Origin: JAPPHA01 sp965221575
GTDB lineage: Bacteria; Pseudomonadota; Alphaproteobacteria; Rhodobacterales; Rhodobacteraceae
NCBI GenBank assembly: GCA_965221575.1
Contig: CBDCSM010000014.1
Location: forward strand, 1-64,000
Direction of reading: 5' to 3'
DNA length: 64,000 bases
The translations under genes were made by a program, and so were the position numbers. The notes below the pieces were generated by a model. It had not been told where the DNA came from. It did no database searches and saw only the letters and a list, made by a program, of their open reading frames with translations. Positions 8,611-18,174 of the stretch are shown here, in pieces (within the stretch, counting starts at the first letter, position 1; every line of letters starts with the position of its first letter).

Positions 8611-9477
8611 CTAGTCATGCGCGACTCCAAGGTAGGCATCGATTACGGCCTTGTTGTTTCGAATTTCGTCCGGCGATCCATCGCCAATCTTCCTGCCGTA
8701 ATCCATCACGACGACCCTGTCCGCGAGATCCATGACCACGCCCATGTCATGTTCTATCAGTGCGATCGTCGTCCCGAACTCGTCGTTCACATCGAGAACG
8801 AACCGCGACATGTCTTCCTTTTCCTCGACATTCATCCCGGCCATGGGTTCGTCAAGAAGGAGAAGTGTCGGCTCGGCCGCAAGGGCGCGTCCAAGTTCGA
8901 CCCGTTTCTGCAAACCGTAGGGCAGTCTTCCGACCGGTGTCTTCCGAATCGACTGGATTTCAAGAAAGTCGATGATTTTCTCGACGGCCTCCCTGTGCTC
9001 GACCTCTTCCCGTTCCGCTGTTCCCCACCATGTCAACTGGCTCAGCAACCCGGATTTCATCCGGGTCAGCCGGCCGGTCATGATGTTGTCGAGCGTTGTC
9101 ATTCCACGGAACAAGGCAATATTCTGGAACGTGCGGGCGATACCCTGGTGAGCAATCTGATGGGGTTTGAGTTCGCCACGCCTCCTGCCCCGAAACCAGA
9201 CCTCGCCCTCCTGTGGATGATAGAATCCGTTGATCACGTTAAGCATCGACGACTTTCCGGCGCCGTTAGGCCCGATGATCGCCCTGATTTCACCTTCCCG
9301 GATATCAAAGGACATGTCCCTGATCGCGACAACTCCTCCAAACCTGAGCGTAATGTTGCGGAATTCCATGACGACAACCGGGTCCCCGGGGTTCGCGTTC
9401 GCTCCGAACCCGGGGGGGCCGGGAACGGCCGGAGCAGGATTCGCGGACTCTCCGGAACCGGAAACGGTCGAGTTCAT
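8611..9477 (-). CDS. livG: Branched-chain-type ABC transporter ATP-binding protein LivG
   Basis: A 288-residue ATPase. Walker A is GPNGAGKS at 69-76, the signature region is LPYGLQKRVELGRALA, as usual for LivG rather than LSGGQ, and Walker B is LLLLDEP. The first 35 residues are a Pro/Gly/Ala-rich tail not found in most LivG proteins. Its start overlaps the stop of the long-chain ligase by four bases (ATGA), so ligase and transporter are co-translated. Confidence 0.92.
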   Translation of the reverse strand: MNSTVSGSGESANPAPAVPGPPGFGANANPGDPVVVMEFRNITLRFGGVVAIRDMSFDIREGEIRAIIGPNGAGKSSMLNVINGFYHPQEGEVWFRGRRRGELKPHQIAHQGIARTFQNIALFRGMTTLDNIMTGRLTRMKSGLLSQLTWWGTAEREEVEHREAVEKIIDFLEIQSIRKTPVGRLPYGLQKRVELGRALAAEPTLLLLDEPMAGMNVEEKEDMSRFVLDVNDEFGTTIALIEHDMGVVMDLADRVVVMDYGRKIGDGSPDEIRNNKAVIDAYLGVAHD

Positions 9478-11468
9478 GCCGCCCTCCGCAGGTTGTCGCG
9501 ACCTGATCCCCGGCGGACGTCCCGGATCTCGAGCGTCGCGGAGATCACGCCCTTGCGACCGTCCTCGTAGGTAACCTCGGTCTCCACGAAAACATTATTC
9601 GATCCGTCGTACAGCGCGGTGATCAGGGGGCCGTACTTGTCCTCGATGATACGGCGGCGGACCTTTCGTGTTCGTGTCAACTCGCCGTCGTCGGCGTCAA
9701 GCTCCTTGTGAAGGATCAGGAACCGGCTGATCTGGCATCCGGACAGCGACTCGTCCCGGCTGAGCGAGTCGTTCACCTCTTCGATATGGCGCTGGATCAT
9801 CTCGTAGACTTGCGGATGAGCGGCGAGGTCCTGGTAGGACGCATACGCGACGTTGTTCCGTTCCGCCCAGTTGCCAACCGCCGCCAGGTCGATATTGATG
9901 AAGGCTGCGCATGTTTCCCGGCCAGCGCCAAAGACCACGGTTTCCAGAATGTTCGGATAGAACTTCAGCTTGTTTTCAACATACTTCGGAGCAAACATCC
10001 TGCCGTCGGCAGTTTTCCCGACATCCTTGGCCCTGTCGATGATCCTGAGATGCCCGGTGTCTTTCTCGAGAACCCCTGCATCCCCGGTTGCAACCCAGCC
10101 CCCGTCCCGTTTGGTTTCCCGGGTGCTTTCCTCGTTTCGGTAATACTCAACGAAAACACCTGGTGACCGGTAATGGACCTCGCCCGCATCATCGATCCTG
10201 ATTTCGACACCCGGAGACGGTATGCCGACCGTGTCGGGCTTGACCTCGCCATCCGGTTGCTGGGTTATGAACACGCTAGCCTCGGTTTGGCCGTAGAGCT
10301 GCTTGAGATTGATCCCCAGCGCCCGGTAGAAAACGAAGATCTCGGGACCGATCGCCTCTCCTGCCGTGTATCCGACGCGCACGCGGGACAGACCGAGGTT
10401 GTTCTTGAGCGGTCCGTACACGAGCAAGCCCCCGAGCCAGTACATAAACCTCTGCCCGGCCGAGGCCTGGCGTCCTTCCAGAACGTCGGCACCGACCTGG
10501 CGTGCGACCTCCATGAAATAACGGAACATGCGCCGCTTCAGCCGGCTCGCATCCTCCATCCGGATCATGACGTTGGTCAGCATCTGCTCGAAAATCCGCG
10601 GCGGCGCGAAGAAGTAGCTCGGGCCGACTTCCCTGAGATCCTGGTGCATCGTTTCGTCGCTTTCAGGGCAGGCGACGCAGAAACCGCTCCAGTAGGCCTG
10701 TCCGATTGAGAATATGAAGTCCCCAACCCAGGCCATCGGCAGGTAGGCGAGCACCGAGTCAGATGAACTCAGACCGTCAAACGCACATGTGTTCCGCGAT
10801 GTTTCGATGATGTTACGGTTCGAAAGGACGACTCCCTTGGGGCGACCCGTTGTTCCCGACGTATACAGCATCACGCATGCGTCGTCGCTACCCTGGCATG
10901 ACATGCGCCGCGCAAGCTCCGACGTGACCTCGTCTCCGCTTGAACGGCCAATTTCCTCAACCTCGCCATATTCGTGCAAGCGGGATCTGTCGTACTTTCG
11001 CAACCCTCTCGGGTCGAGATAGATCACCTGCTCCAGGTCAGGCAGGCCGTCTTGCGACTGAAGAATCTTGTCGACCTGTTCCTGGTCGCCCGCAATGGCG
11101 AACCTGGCCGAACAATGCGACAGCACATAGGCCATCTCGTCAGCGACTGAATCCTGATATACGGGTACGGGTACGGCCCCAGCCGACTGGATTGCCACCA
11201 TCGCCATGTACAACCGGGGTCGGTTGCGGCCGATAATGGCGACGTGATCGCCCTCTTCCAGTCCGATCTGTATCAGCCCTCGCGCCAGCGCATCCACCGA
11301 TTCAGCGGTCTCGGCCCAACTCCAGGTCTGCCAGATTCCGAACTCCTTTTCCCGATAGGCCGGAGCGGCCGGAATTCGTGCGGCATTACGCGCCAACAGT
11401 TTCGGGATCGTGTCAAGGGTGGTGTCGGATGCACTGGATTCGACCAATGGCACATACCCCCTTGTCAT
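9474..11468 (-). CDS. Long-chain acyl-CoA synthetase-type AMP-binding protein
   Basis: A 664-residue adenylate-forming enzyme of the FadD15/long-chain ligase branch. The ATP loop TSGTTGRPKGVVLS, the adenine motif YGQTEASVF and the hinge region DAGVLEKDTGHLRIIDRAKD are intact, so the enzyme should be active. It would convert a free acid to its CoA thioester in the cytoplasm with ATP. Being the first gene of the Liv operon and overlapping livG by four bases, it most likely activates the imported compound. Substrate chain length is not readable. A second, PaaK-like ligase closes the operon. Confidence 0.88.
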   Translation of the reverse strand: MTRGYVPLVESSASDTTLDTIPKLLARNAARIPAAPAYREKEFGIWQTWSWAETAESVDALARGLIQIGLEEGDHVAIIGRNRPRLYMAMVAIQSAGAVPVPVYQDSVADEMAYVLSHCSARFAIAGDQEQVDKILQSQDGLPDLEQVIYLDPRGLRKYDRSRLHEYGEVEEIGRSSGDEVTSELARRMSCQGSDDACVMLYTSGTTGRPKGVVLSNRNIIETSRNTCAFDGLSSSDSVLAYLPMAWVGDFIFSIGQAYWSGFCVACPESDETMHQDLREVGPSYFFAPPRIFEQMLTNVMIRMEDASRLKRRMFRYFMEVARQVGADVLEGRQASAGQRFMYWLGGLLVYGPLKNNLGLSRVRVGYTAGEAIGPEIFVFYRALGINLKQLYGQTEASVFITQQPDGEVKPDTVGIPSPGVEIRIDDAGEVHYRSPGVFVEYYRNEESTRETKRDGGWVATGDAGVLEKDTGHLRIIDRAKDVGKTADGRMFAPKYVENKLKFYPNILETVVFGAGRETCAAFINIDLAAVGNWAERNNVAYASYQDLAAHPQVYEMIQRHIEEVNDSLSRDESLSGCQISRFLILHKELDADDGELTRTRKVRRRIIEDKYGPLITALYDGSNNVFVETEVTYEDGRKGVISATLEIRDVRRGSGRDNLRRAA

Positions 11469-11622
11469 CAGTCGTTACGGTTCCGCCCGCGGGGAGCACC
11501 GAAGTGACATGAACAGTTAAATCGTCCCTCTAATGTGCGTGCGCGGTTTTCTCAAGGGCGGGCGGGAAGAAGAAGTGGACGGAATCCGGTTTCCCGTCGG
11601 CGGGAACCGCCCTCGAACGGAA

Positions 11623-11805
11623 TCAAGACCTATCCGTATTCGCGTTGGACAGCCGCGCGATTTCTTCCTTGATCCGCAGTTTTTGTTTCTTCAGTGCCAC
11701 GACCTCCAAATGTTCGTATCCCGGTCGCCGTTCGAGGGCTTCAATTTCACTCGACAGTTCTTCGTGTCGTTTCTTGAGTTCGGCGAGATCAGGACTCGTT
11801 TTCAT
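11623..11805 (-). CDS. DUF465 (YdcH-like) small coiled-coil protein
   Basis: A 60-residue protein matching the DUF465 pattern: LKKRHEELSSEIEALERRP followed by LKKQKLRIKEEIARL. It is almost entirely a helical hairpin. The family is widespread in proteobacteria and has no established biochemical function. It is a single gene upstream of the ligase-Liv operon on the same strand, 154 bases away. Confidence 0.85.
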   Translation of the reverse strand: MKTSPDLAELKKRHEELSSEIEALERRPGYEHLEVVALKKQKLRIKEEIARLSNANTDRS

Positions 11806-12647
11806 CGGGTTTCTCCAAAGATCAGGGTCGCGTTTGGCTTCAGTATTCCATCATAAATTCAAATCGATGTCACCCGTTACGCGGCACAATTTCCCTGTTC
11901 GCCGGCACCCAAATCCGGGGCATGCCTCGCCAGCCGCCCCGGCCGGTGTCGCCGGATGCCGTGGTCTTCGCGCATCGGACAGTGCGGCGCCGATCTGGAA
12001 CACGCGCGTCGGCGTCCGATCAGCCGAGCCAGCACCGTGATTTCAGTTCGCGCATGATCATGCGCTCCTCGCATGTCAGGTCGGGACTTCCATCCGTCTT
12101 GCCCGGAACACCGGCCATGACTTCGGCAAACCCTGATCTCATCGTAAAGGACAAGGCAACCGGCGGGAACAGGACTCCAGCATGCCGAAGCCGTCGCCGG
12201 TGCCATTGTTTGGGGCTGAACCGAACCGGCATCCGGGTGCGATTTCGTCTCTCTCGTCACTTGCATCAACGCCCTCAAGCGGACGTTATCGGCTCCTTTG
12301 AAACCGGCGGCGATCCACCCGACATCCGGCAGCGACTTGCGCAGCACACGACGTCTTAACCGGTGCCTACATGCACATCATGGCGCATGATCGGTCTGAA
12401 TTCATACATGATCTTGTTAAAACGAAAAATGTCGCCCGGATGCGCAGCCAACCTCTTGTGGACGGGGAAACCGTGCAATAATGGGATGGAAGGAATTGCG
12501 AATTCGAGTGATTCCGCCGATTCGGCAGGACCGGGAAACGCCTCGGCCCCGCGGGCCCTGGATTCCTGCGACGGGGTTGCCTTTTGCCAGTCCCGAGAGT
12601 GTTCACGCGTGGTCATCAGCCATTGAAGGTCGGGTAAGGAAGCGGTC
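11806..12647. other. Gene-poor stretch before the chaperone operon
   Basis: About 840 bases between divergent units. Frames exist on both strands but none shows a recognisable protein pattern, and the longest ones lie antiparallel to each other as expected of GC-rich noise. The promoter of the chaperone operon should be here. A CTTGTTA at 12413-12419 with CCC at 12435 vaguely resembles a heat-shock sigma site, but the match is too weak to call. Confidence 0.5.
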
Positions 12648-15422
12648 ATGGCCCAGAAAAGACGCGGCCGGAGGCGACGCAAACCAAAGCCATTTGGCAA
12701 AACGCCGCCTGACAAGCTGCTGGCTCAGGCAAGGCGGTTCCTCGATTCCAGGGACGCCCGTAGCGCCATCGAACGCCTGAAGCAGGTGCCGGAAGGTGGC
12801 GGCCATTCAGTAGAGAAGTCGATACTCTTCTTCGCTGCCTTGAAACACCGTGCACGTGAATTGGCCGACAGCGGTCAGGCTAGGCAGGCGGCCGGCATGC
12901 GCGCACGGGCCGTTCAACACCGGGAATCCGTTTCCATCGAAGCGCTGGGTGAAGAAGACCTGTTACGTTTTCTCCGGCACCTGGATACATCCGACGCCAT
13001 CGCGACCTATGCGGCTTACGTGAAAACCAGGCCACCGATTGCGCGCGCCGAACGAATGTTGGCGGATCGGTTGATTGTCCGGCAATGCTGGGACTCGCTT
13101 GAGTGCCTCGATGCCGGCCATGCGCTTCGGCGAGACGCTGACCTCGCGATGGACAACATCGAGGCAATGGAGGCCGGCGAGTGGAAACGCGCCAGCGACG
13201 GTCTGGGCGGTCTGAATCGCCGATCACCCTATGCTGCGTGGCGTGTATTCTGCACGGCCATGGCGTGTTTCGGCGCCGGAGATGACACGGGGCTGCGCCG
13301 GGTTCTGGAATTCATGCCGGATGACTTCTTTCTTTCCGACACTGTCTCCGAACTGAAATATGCCTGCGGGGTTTGCGACAAGGGTGGCCCGGCAAAGGTG
13401 CAATGGACGCTTGGGACCGAACGGGCGAAGATCGTCGGGCTGGGCGAGGAGTTGCGCAAGGCCATTCTCGACCGCGCGCACCCACATGTCATCGAAAGAA
13501 CCATGACCCGCCTGGCGAATGCCGTCTCTCCAGACGATCCTCTGCCCGCCCTGGTTGATCTTGTACAGATCGCGGGTCTCGCCACCGACCGGTTCCTTCT
13601 CGAAATGTACGACGTCGCGGTTCTCGCCAAGAAACTCGTTCCCAGAAATCGCGTTACTGGCCTGCTCGCCAGGATCAGGCTCAACCTCCAGGAATATGGG
13701 CCGGACCGTTGGGATCCCGGTGTGGCGACAATCCTCCTCCAACACCTGTCGACGGAGTTCCCGGCGGCTGACGATCAGCGGCTGGCCCGGGGCCGAATTC
13801 TCGAGGCCGTGGCGCGGAAAGGCAAGCGAAGCGGTTACTCGGATTACCTGCCCCCATTGATGGGAAGCAAGCTGACCAATCTCCTGAATGGCCGGAATGC
13901 CGGGAAGGAGACGACGTTGGCCGACGTGATGGAGGCGAGTCTGGAGGCCGATCCCGCCAATCGGGAAGGCTATCGTTTCCTTCTGGAGTTGTTGAGGCAA
14001 CGCCGGGAGCCAAAGGACCGGCAGCGTCGCATCCTCTATGCAATGGCGACACAGTTTCCCGATGACGCCGAGCCCTGGCTGGATCTGACCACGCTTCACT
14101 TCTCCCGGAATGCCTACCGGCAGGCAGAAAAGACCCTGGCCGAAGCTCGCCGACTCGCGCCCCACGACGAACGCATTATTGATCTTCAGGCGGCGGGGTT
14201 TCTCAAGTCGTCGGACCAAAGCCGCAAGAACAACCGTTTTGAGATCGCGGACCGGGATCTCAAACTTGCCGAAGCATTGGACCGCCCCGAATTCAGGGAA
14301 ATCCTGATCGCGAAACGGCTTCTATTGACGATCGTGTCGTCTGGCCGGGAACCAGACGTAGCCACCGCCGCCTTCATGGATGGACTTCCCCAAACCGTGC
14401 AAATCAGGACCCTGGCCCTGTTGATGAACGAATTTGACGCCAACCGTCAAATCAAGAACGTGACGGACGAAATGCGCGACGCCGCGCGTGAACTTCTGGC
14501 TCTCAAGGCTCCCGAAATCGAGACGCTTGATGCGGACGAGGCCGCCAGCCTGATCGCACCGCTGCCCGGCGATCTCGGTATCTTCTATGACGATCTCCAT
14601 ATTGCTCCGTTCCTGTCCGACTGGTTGGGCATGATCCTGGACAAGCAGGACGATGAGAGGCTTTCGGGTGTCCTCGACATTTTGATGGAATGCAAAAAGT
14701 GGGACTCCGTGCGTGCGGAGATCAATCGCCGATTTTCCGGTGCAGAAAGTGACAAGCGGGATCCGCTGCTTCTCCTGTACCTGGCGGTCATTCGCTACGA
14801 GGAAGGTGACGACTTCGATACCAGGCGAATCGTTGACGCAGTCGAAACGGCTCCAGCATCTGACCGTGAGAGGATGCGGGCCGGCGCGTCGCGGCTTGCG
14901 CCCCACACGACGGGAATGGTGCGGGAAGCACTGCATACGTTTGACTTCAGCCGTCTGGACCTTCCCCTGCCGGATTTCGATCCCGACGGGCCACCGCCTT
15001 TCCTGCAGGAAATGCTGGGAGAGGGGCACGACTTTGATCCGGACCCGCCCGAAGATTGGCCGGATCTCGATCATGAGGCACAGGACGAGGTGTCTTTGAT
15101 CATGCTCATGGGCGCTCTGCATGAAGGGTTGGACGGGGGATTGCCGTGGGAGTCGAAGCAGGTTTCCCCGTTTGACGGCGAAGCGCAGCAGGAACTGGAC
15201 GCACTGGAATCACTGATCGACCAAACGAGACTGCGCGACCATCCGAATTCTTCACTCCGGAAAATGGCCGAGATTCTGAGAGAGGTTCCGGAGATCCGGA
15301 ACAATCTGGAACAGACAGCCCGGAAATGCGAAGAGGCCGGCCTGCGCGGAGAGATGTCGCATGAGGCGCGTATCTTCCTGTTTCCCCGCCCATACAGGCA
15401 TCCGCAGCGCCGACTTTTCTGA
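12648..15422 (+). CDS. Large helical-repeat (TPR-like) protein of a specialised Hsp70 operon
   Basis: A 924-residue cytoplasmic protein without a signal peptide. The first 20 residues are strongly basic (KRRGRRRRKPKPFG). The rest is alpha-helical with recurring TPR-like units, clearest around residues 460-560 (QFPDDAEPWLDLTTLHF, then NAYRQAEKTLAEARRLAP). A Pro/Asp-rich acidic linker follows near residues 765-810 (DPDGPPPF, DFDPDPPEDWPDLDH), then a helical end. It is first in a five-gene run (J-protein, GrpE, Hsp70, zinc ribbon), with 12 bases to the next gene. I do not recognise a named family; a scaffold or client-recruiting platform for the Hsp70 is inference. Confidence 0.85.
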   Translation: MAQKRRGRRRRKPKPFGKTPPDKLLAQARRFLDSRDARSAIERLKQVPEGGGHSVEKSILFFAALKHRARELADSGQARQAAGMRARAVQHRESVSIEALGEEDLLRFLRHLDTSDAIATYAAYVKTRPPIARAERMLADRLIVRQCWDSLECLDAGHALRRDADLAMDNIEAMEAGEWKRASDGLGGLNRRSPYAAWRVFCTAMACFGAGDDTGLRRVLEFMPDDFFLSDTVSELKYACGVCDKGGPAKVQWTLGTERAKIVGLGEELRKAILDRAHPHVIERTMTRLANAVSPDDPLPALVDLVQIAGLATDRFLLEMYDVAVLAKKLVPRNRVTGLLARIRLNLQEYGPDRWDPGVATILLQHLSTEFPAADDQRLARGRILEAVARKGKRSGYSDYLPPLMGSKLTNLLNGRNAGKETTLADVMEASLEADPANREGYRFLLELLRQRREPKDRQRRILYAMATQFPDDAEPWLDLTTLHFSRNAYRQAEKTLAEARRLAPHDERIIDLQAAGFLKSSDQSRKNNRFEIADRDLKLAEALDRPEFREILIAKRLLLTIVSSGREPDVATAAFMDGLPQTVQIRTLALLMNEFDANRQIKNVTDEMRDAARELLALKAPEIETLDADEAASLIAPLPGDLGIFYDDLHIAPFLSDWLGMILDKQDDERLSGVLDILMECKKWDSVRAEINRRFSGAESDKRDPLLLLYLAVIRYEEGDDFDTRRIVDAVETAPASDRERMRAGASRLAPHTTGMVREALHTFDFSRLDLPLPDFDPDGPPPFLQEMLGEGHDFDPDPPEDWPDLDHEAQDEVSLIMLMGALHEGLDGGLPWESKQVSPFDGEAQQELDALESLIDQTRLRDHPNSSLRKMAEILREVPEIRNNLEQTARKCEEAGLRGEMSHEARIFLFPRPYRHPQRRLF

Positions 15423-15434
15423 GGAATCCTTTCG

Positions 15435-15740
15435 ATGCTGGCTCACTATCAGACTTTGGGACTCTCACCCTCAGCCTCTGCGCAGGATGTTCGCCAACGC
15501 TATCTGGCGTTGATCCGAGCGCATCCTCCAAGCCGGGAGCCGGAGTACAGCCAAAAGATCGTCGCGGCTTATGAGGCACTGAAGGACAATCGTTCGCGCA
15601 TCGATACGGCGTTGTTCGGGTTGGCGCGGAGCGGCGATTTTGAGTTGGCGCTCGATGAATTGGTGCGGGCTCGACCTCAAAAGCGATTGTCTCCGGGTTT
15701 GGAAAAGCTCATCGCGGCAGAAGGCGCCGACGATGAATGA
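15435..15740 (+). CDS. Small J-domain protein with HPP instead of HPD
   Basis: A 101-residue protein. Residues 1-55 follow the J-domain plan: YQTLGLSPSASAQDVRQRY (helices I-II), then ALIRAHPPSREPE and IVAAYEALKD (helix III). The loop tripeptide that normally reads HPD and is needed to trigger Hsp70 ATP hydrolysis reads HPP here. The rest is a short helical tail, with no Gly/Phe region or zinc domain. The frame overlaps the GrpE start by eight bases, showing translational coupling, and the Hsp70 partner is the next gene but one. Confidence 0.85.
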   Translation: MLAHYQTLGLSPSASAQDVRQRYLALIRAHPPSREPEYSQKIVAAYEALKDNRSRIDTALFGLARSGDFELALDELVRARPQKRLSPGLEKLIAAEGADDE

Positions 15741-16401
15741 ACGGAGCGATGATCGAAGAGCCCGGATCCTCGCAGATTTCAGTCGATGGCTCGATGAACT
15801 GCCTGAGGGGCCGGGGGACAGTGGGGAGGTCGACCAACCGGACCCCGATCTGCGGGACATCTTTGCCGAAATGGCGGCATTGCGCCAGGAAGTTCGGATA
15901 CAGAACCGCGAACAATCGAAGGCCGGGCGCGAGCTCGCGCAGGCAGCGGAACGCTTCGACAGCATGTTTGCACTGATGAAGCGACACACAGACGAACTGG
16001 CGGCATTCGAAAAGCGGATTTCGCGTCAATCCGAGAACACATGCCTGCGCACCTTTCTCGAAGTTCGCGACGCTCTGGACCGTGGCCTCGAGGCCGCGAT
16101 GGAGTTGCGCAATCGACACGGACTGTTCCGACGCCCGCCACGAGGCATTCGTGGTGTCACGGAAGGTTATGAGATTGCGATCCGGAAATTCGACCGCATG
16201 CTGTCGCAATTCGGTGTGCAGCGACTCCGGACCACGGGCCGGCCCTTCGATGCGCGCACCATGCGGGCGATGGAGACTCGCCACGACGGGGCGGCCGAAA
16301 GCGGAGTCGTGGTCGGGGAATTGCTCAGCGGATTTGTCCGTGATGGAGAGGTCTTGCGGCTCGCCGACGTGGCAGTAAACCAAACCGAGACACAGGAGTG
16401 A
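15733..16401 (+). CDS. GrpE-like nucleotide exchange factor
   Basis: A 222-residue protein. A long helix covers about residues 35-110 (DIFAEMAALRQEVRIQNREQ onward), followed by a central helical part and a C-terminal beta-type segment, GVVVGELLSGFVRDGEVLRL, which matches the GrpE head domain that opens the Hsp70 ATPase. The ATG at 15733 is in the correct frame and overlaps the J-gene stop, so the longer upstream frame was rejected. It is more divergent than housekeeping GrpE and probably serves the neighbouring Hsp70 only. Confidence 0.85.
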   Translation: MNERSDDRRARILADFSRWLDELPEGPGDSGEVDQPDPDLRDIFAEMAALRQEVRIQNREQSKAGRELAQAAERFDSMFALMKRHTDELAAFEKRISRQSENTCLRTFLEVRDALDRGLEAAMELRNRHGLFRRPPRGIRGVTEGYEIAIRKFDRMLSQFGVQRLRTTGRPFDARTMRAMETRHDGAAESGVVVGELLSGFVRDGEVLRLADVAVNQTETQE

Positions 16402-16406
16402 AATGA

Positions 16407-18170
16407 ATGGAATCAGATACGGTCATCGGGATCGACCTTGGTACGACAAACTCCGAGGTTGCCATACTCCAGAACGGAATACCTGAGGTCGTGCTGGAGG
16501 ACGGCGATGCCCGTTTGCCTTCCTGCGTCGGAGTTGATGAATCGGGCACAGTCATCGTCGGGCGTCAGGCCCGCAATCAGTGGGCCATCGCTCCTGAACG
16601 GACCGTACTCTCAATCAAGCGGTTGATGGGTTCCGATGAACGCGTATCCATGGGCTCGGAACAGTATTCGCCGCAAGAGATTTCGGCCTTCATCCTCAAG
16701 GCGTTGAAGGCGCGGGCGGAACGTGCCCTGGGTTATGACGTCGAGAAAGCCGTCATCACCGTACCTGCATACTTCACTGACGCACAGCGGCAGGCGACCC
16801 GGGAAGCCGGCGAGATCGCGGGGCTGGACGTCGTGCGAATCATCAACGAACCGACGGCGGCTGCGCTCGGTTACGAGAACGAAGGCCAAAGCACGATCCT
16901 GGTTTACGACCTTGGTGGAGGAACCTTTGACGTTTCGGTGGTATCCATAGAGGACGGCGTGGTCGAGGTTCTTGCCTCTACCGGCGACAATCACCTGGGC
17001 GGAGACGACTTCGACAAGATCATTGCCGATCGCCTCAATGACCACATCACGAACGAACTCGGGATCGAAGGCGGTCACGAGGACAGTGTCCTGCAGGCGC
17101 GGTTGCGGCGCGCGGCCGAGACAGCGAAGATCGAACTCTCTGACCAACCCTACGTCATGGTTGAGGAGGACCATATCGCGAACGTAGCCGGAGAGGCCAG
17201 GCATCTCTCCTGCGAGTTGAGCCGCTCCGATTTCGAGGATGACCTGGAAGAGCTGCTCGCGCGGACGATGAAGGCGGTGACCACGGCCCTGAATGACGCC
17301 GATGTGCGCCCGAGCCAACTCGATCGCATCCTTTTGGTGGGCGGCTCGACGCATATTCCGTACATCGCGCGATTGCTGTCGGAAAGACTGGGGCAGGAGC
17401 CCCATGGAGAGGTCGATCCGGACCTGTGTGTCGCACTCGGAGCCGGTGTCCAGGCCGGAATCGAAATGGGTCAGGACATGCGTGCCGTGCTGGTCGACAT
17501 CACGCCATACACGTTCGGGACCAGTTCGGTGGGCGAACTCTACGGCATGCCATACGCACACGAGTTCATTCCAATCATCCGGCGAAATACCAAGCTCCCG
17601 GCAACCCGGACTGAAGCATTCTTCGCCATGTCCGAAGTTCAGGAGGCAATTGAGATCAGGGTCTATCAAGGCGAAGACCGGGACGCGCTGAAAAACGTGA
17701 AGATCGGTTCGTTCCGCATCGACGGCCTGAACCGAACCGAGGAAGCCTACGATCAGGGACTGCTTTTCACCTATCATCTGGACCTCGACGGCATGCTAAA
17801 GGTCCATGCAGTGGAACGGGCCACCGGTCGCGAGATTCGCGGCGTCATCGAGAACGCCATGGGACATGTCACCGCCGAGAATCTCGCCGCCTCGAAGGCG
17901 CGGGTCCAGGCGCTCTGGAAAGGAAGTGAAACTGTCGGCATACCCGCCCCTGACGCGCCGGACGGCGGCGCGATTTCACAGGCTGTTCCCACAGAGATCC
18001 GAGACACGCTGGCCAGGGCCAAGCGAACCCTCGAAAATGCCCCGGAAGAAGACAAGGATGAGATTCAGTCTCTCGTCGAGCAATTGTCCGCTGCGTCAAC
18101 CGAAGGTCGCGACGAAGATGTCGCCATGATCAGACGCAACCTGGACGAAGTCCTCTTCTTCCTGGAGTAG
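16407..18170 (+). CDS. Hsp70-family chaperone, short form, operon-specific
   Basis: A 587-residue Hsp70. Nucleotide-binding motifs are complete: GIDLGTTNSEV at 8-18, DLGGGTFD at 168-175, NEPTAAALGYE, and LVGGSTHIPYI. The interdomain linker and substrate domain start at VLVDITPYTFGT, differing from the canonical DnaK linker. A beta-sandwich domain is present, but the C-terminal helical lid is reduced to about 60 residues after a Pro/Ala-rich spacer, and no EEVD-like tail exists, so it is shorter than DnaK (about 640). The start has AGGAG nine bases before it and lies five bases after grpE. HscC-like relatives are an alternative label. Confidence 0.93.
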   Translation: MESDTVIGIDLGTTNSEVAILQNGIPEVVLEDGDARLPSCVGVDESGTVIVGRQARNQWAIAPERTVLSIKRLMGSDERVSMGSEQYSPQEISAFILKALKARAERALGYDVEKAVITVPAYFTDAQRQATREAGEIAGLDVVRIINEPTAAALGYENEGQSTILVYDLGGGTFDVSVVSIEDGVVEVLASTGDNHLGGDDFDKIIADRLNDHITNELGIEGGHEDSVLQARLRRAAETAKIELSDQPYVMVEEDHIANVAGEARHLSCELSRSDFEDDLEELLARTMKAVTTALNDADVRPSQLDRILLVGGSTHIPYIARLLSERLGQEPHGEVDPDLCVALGAGVQAGIEMGQDMRAVLVDITPYTFGTSSVGELYGMPYAHEFIPIIRRNTKLPATRTEAFFAMSEVQEAIEIRVYQGEDRDALKNVKIGSFRIDGLNRTEEAYDQGLLFTYHLDLDGMLKVHAVERATGREIRGVIENAMGHVTAENLAASKARVQALWKGSETVGIPAPDAPDGGAISQAVPTEIRDTLARAKRTLENAPEEDKDEIQSLVEQLSAASTEGRDEDVAMIRRNLDEVLFFLE

Positions 18171-18174
18171 GCGC

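Noticed and set aside
11877..12359. Overlapping frames on both strands before the chaperone operon
   Set aside because: Neither has a recognisable motif or a ribosome binding site, and they mirror each other, as expected for non-coding GC-rich DNA.
12413..12441. Possible heat-shock (sigma-32) promoter before the chaperone operon
   Set aside because: CTTGTTA then CCCGGAT matches only part of the consensus, so it cannot be told from chance.
16407..18170. Calling the Hsp70 the housekeeping dnaK
   Set aside because: It is about 50 residues short, has a divergent linker and lid, and its J-protein lacks HPD and the zinc domain; a specialised copy fits better.
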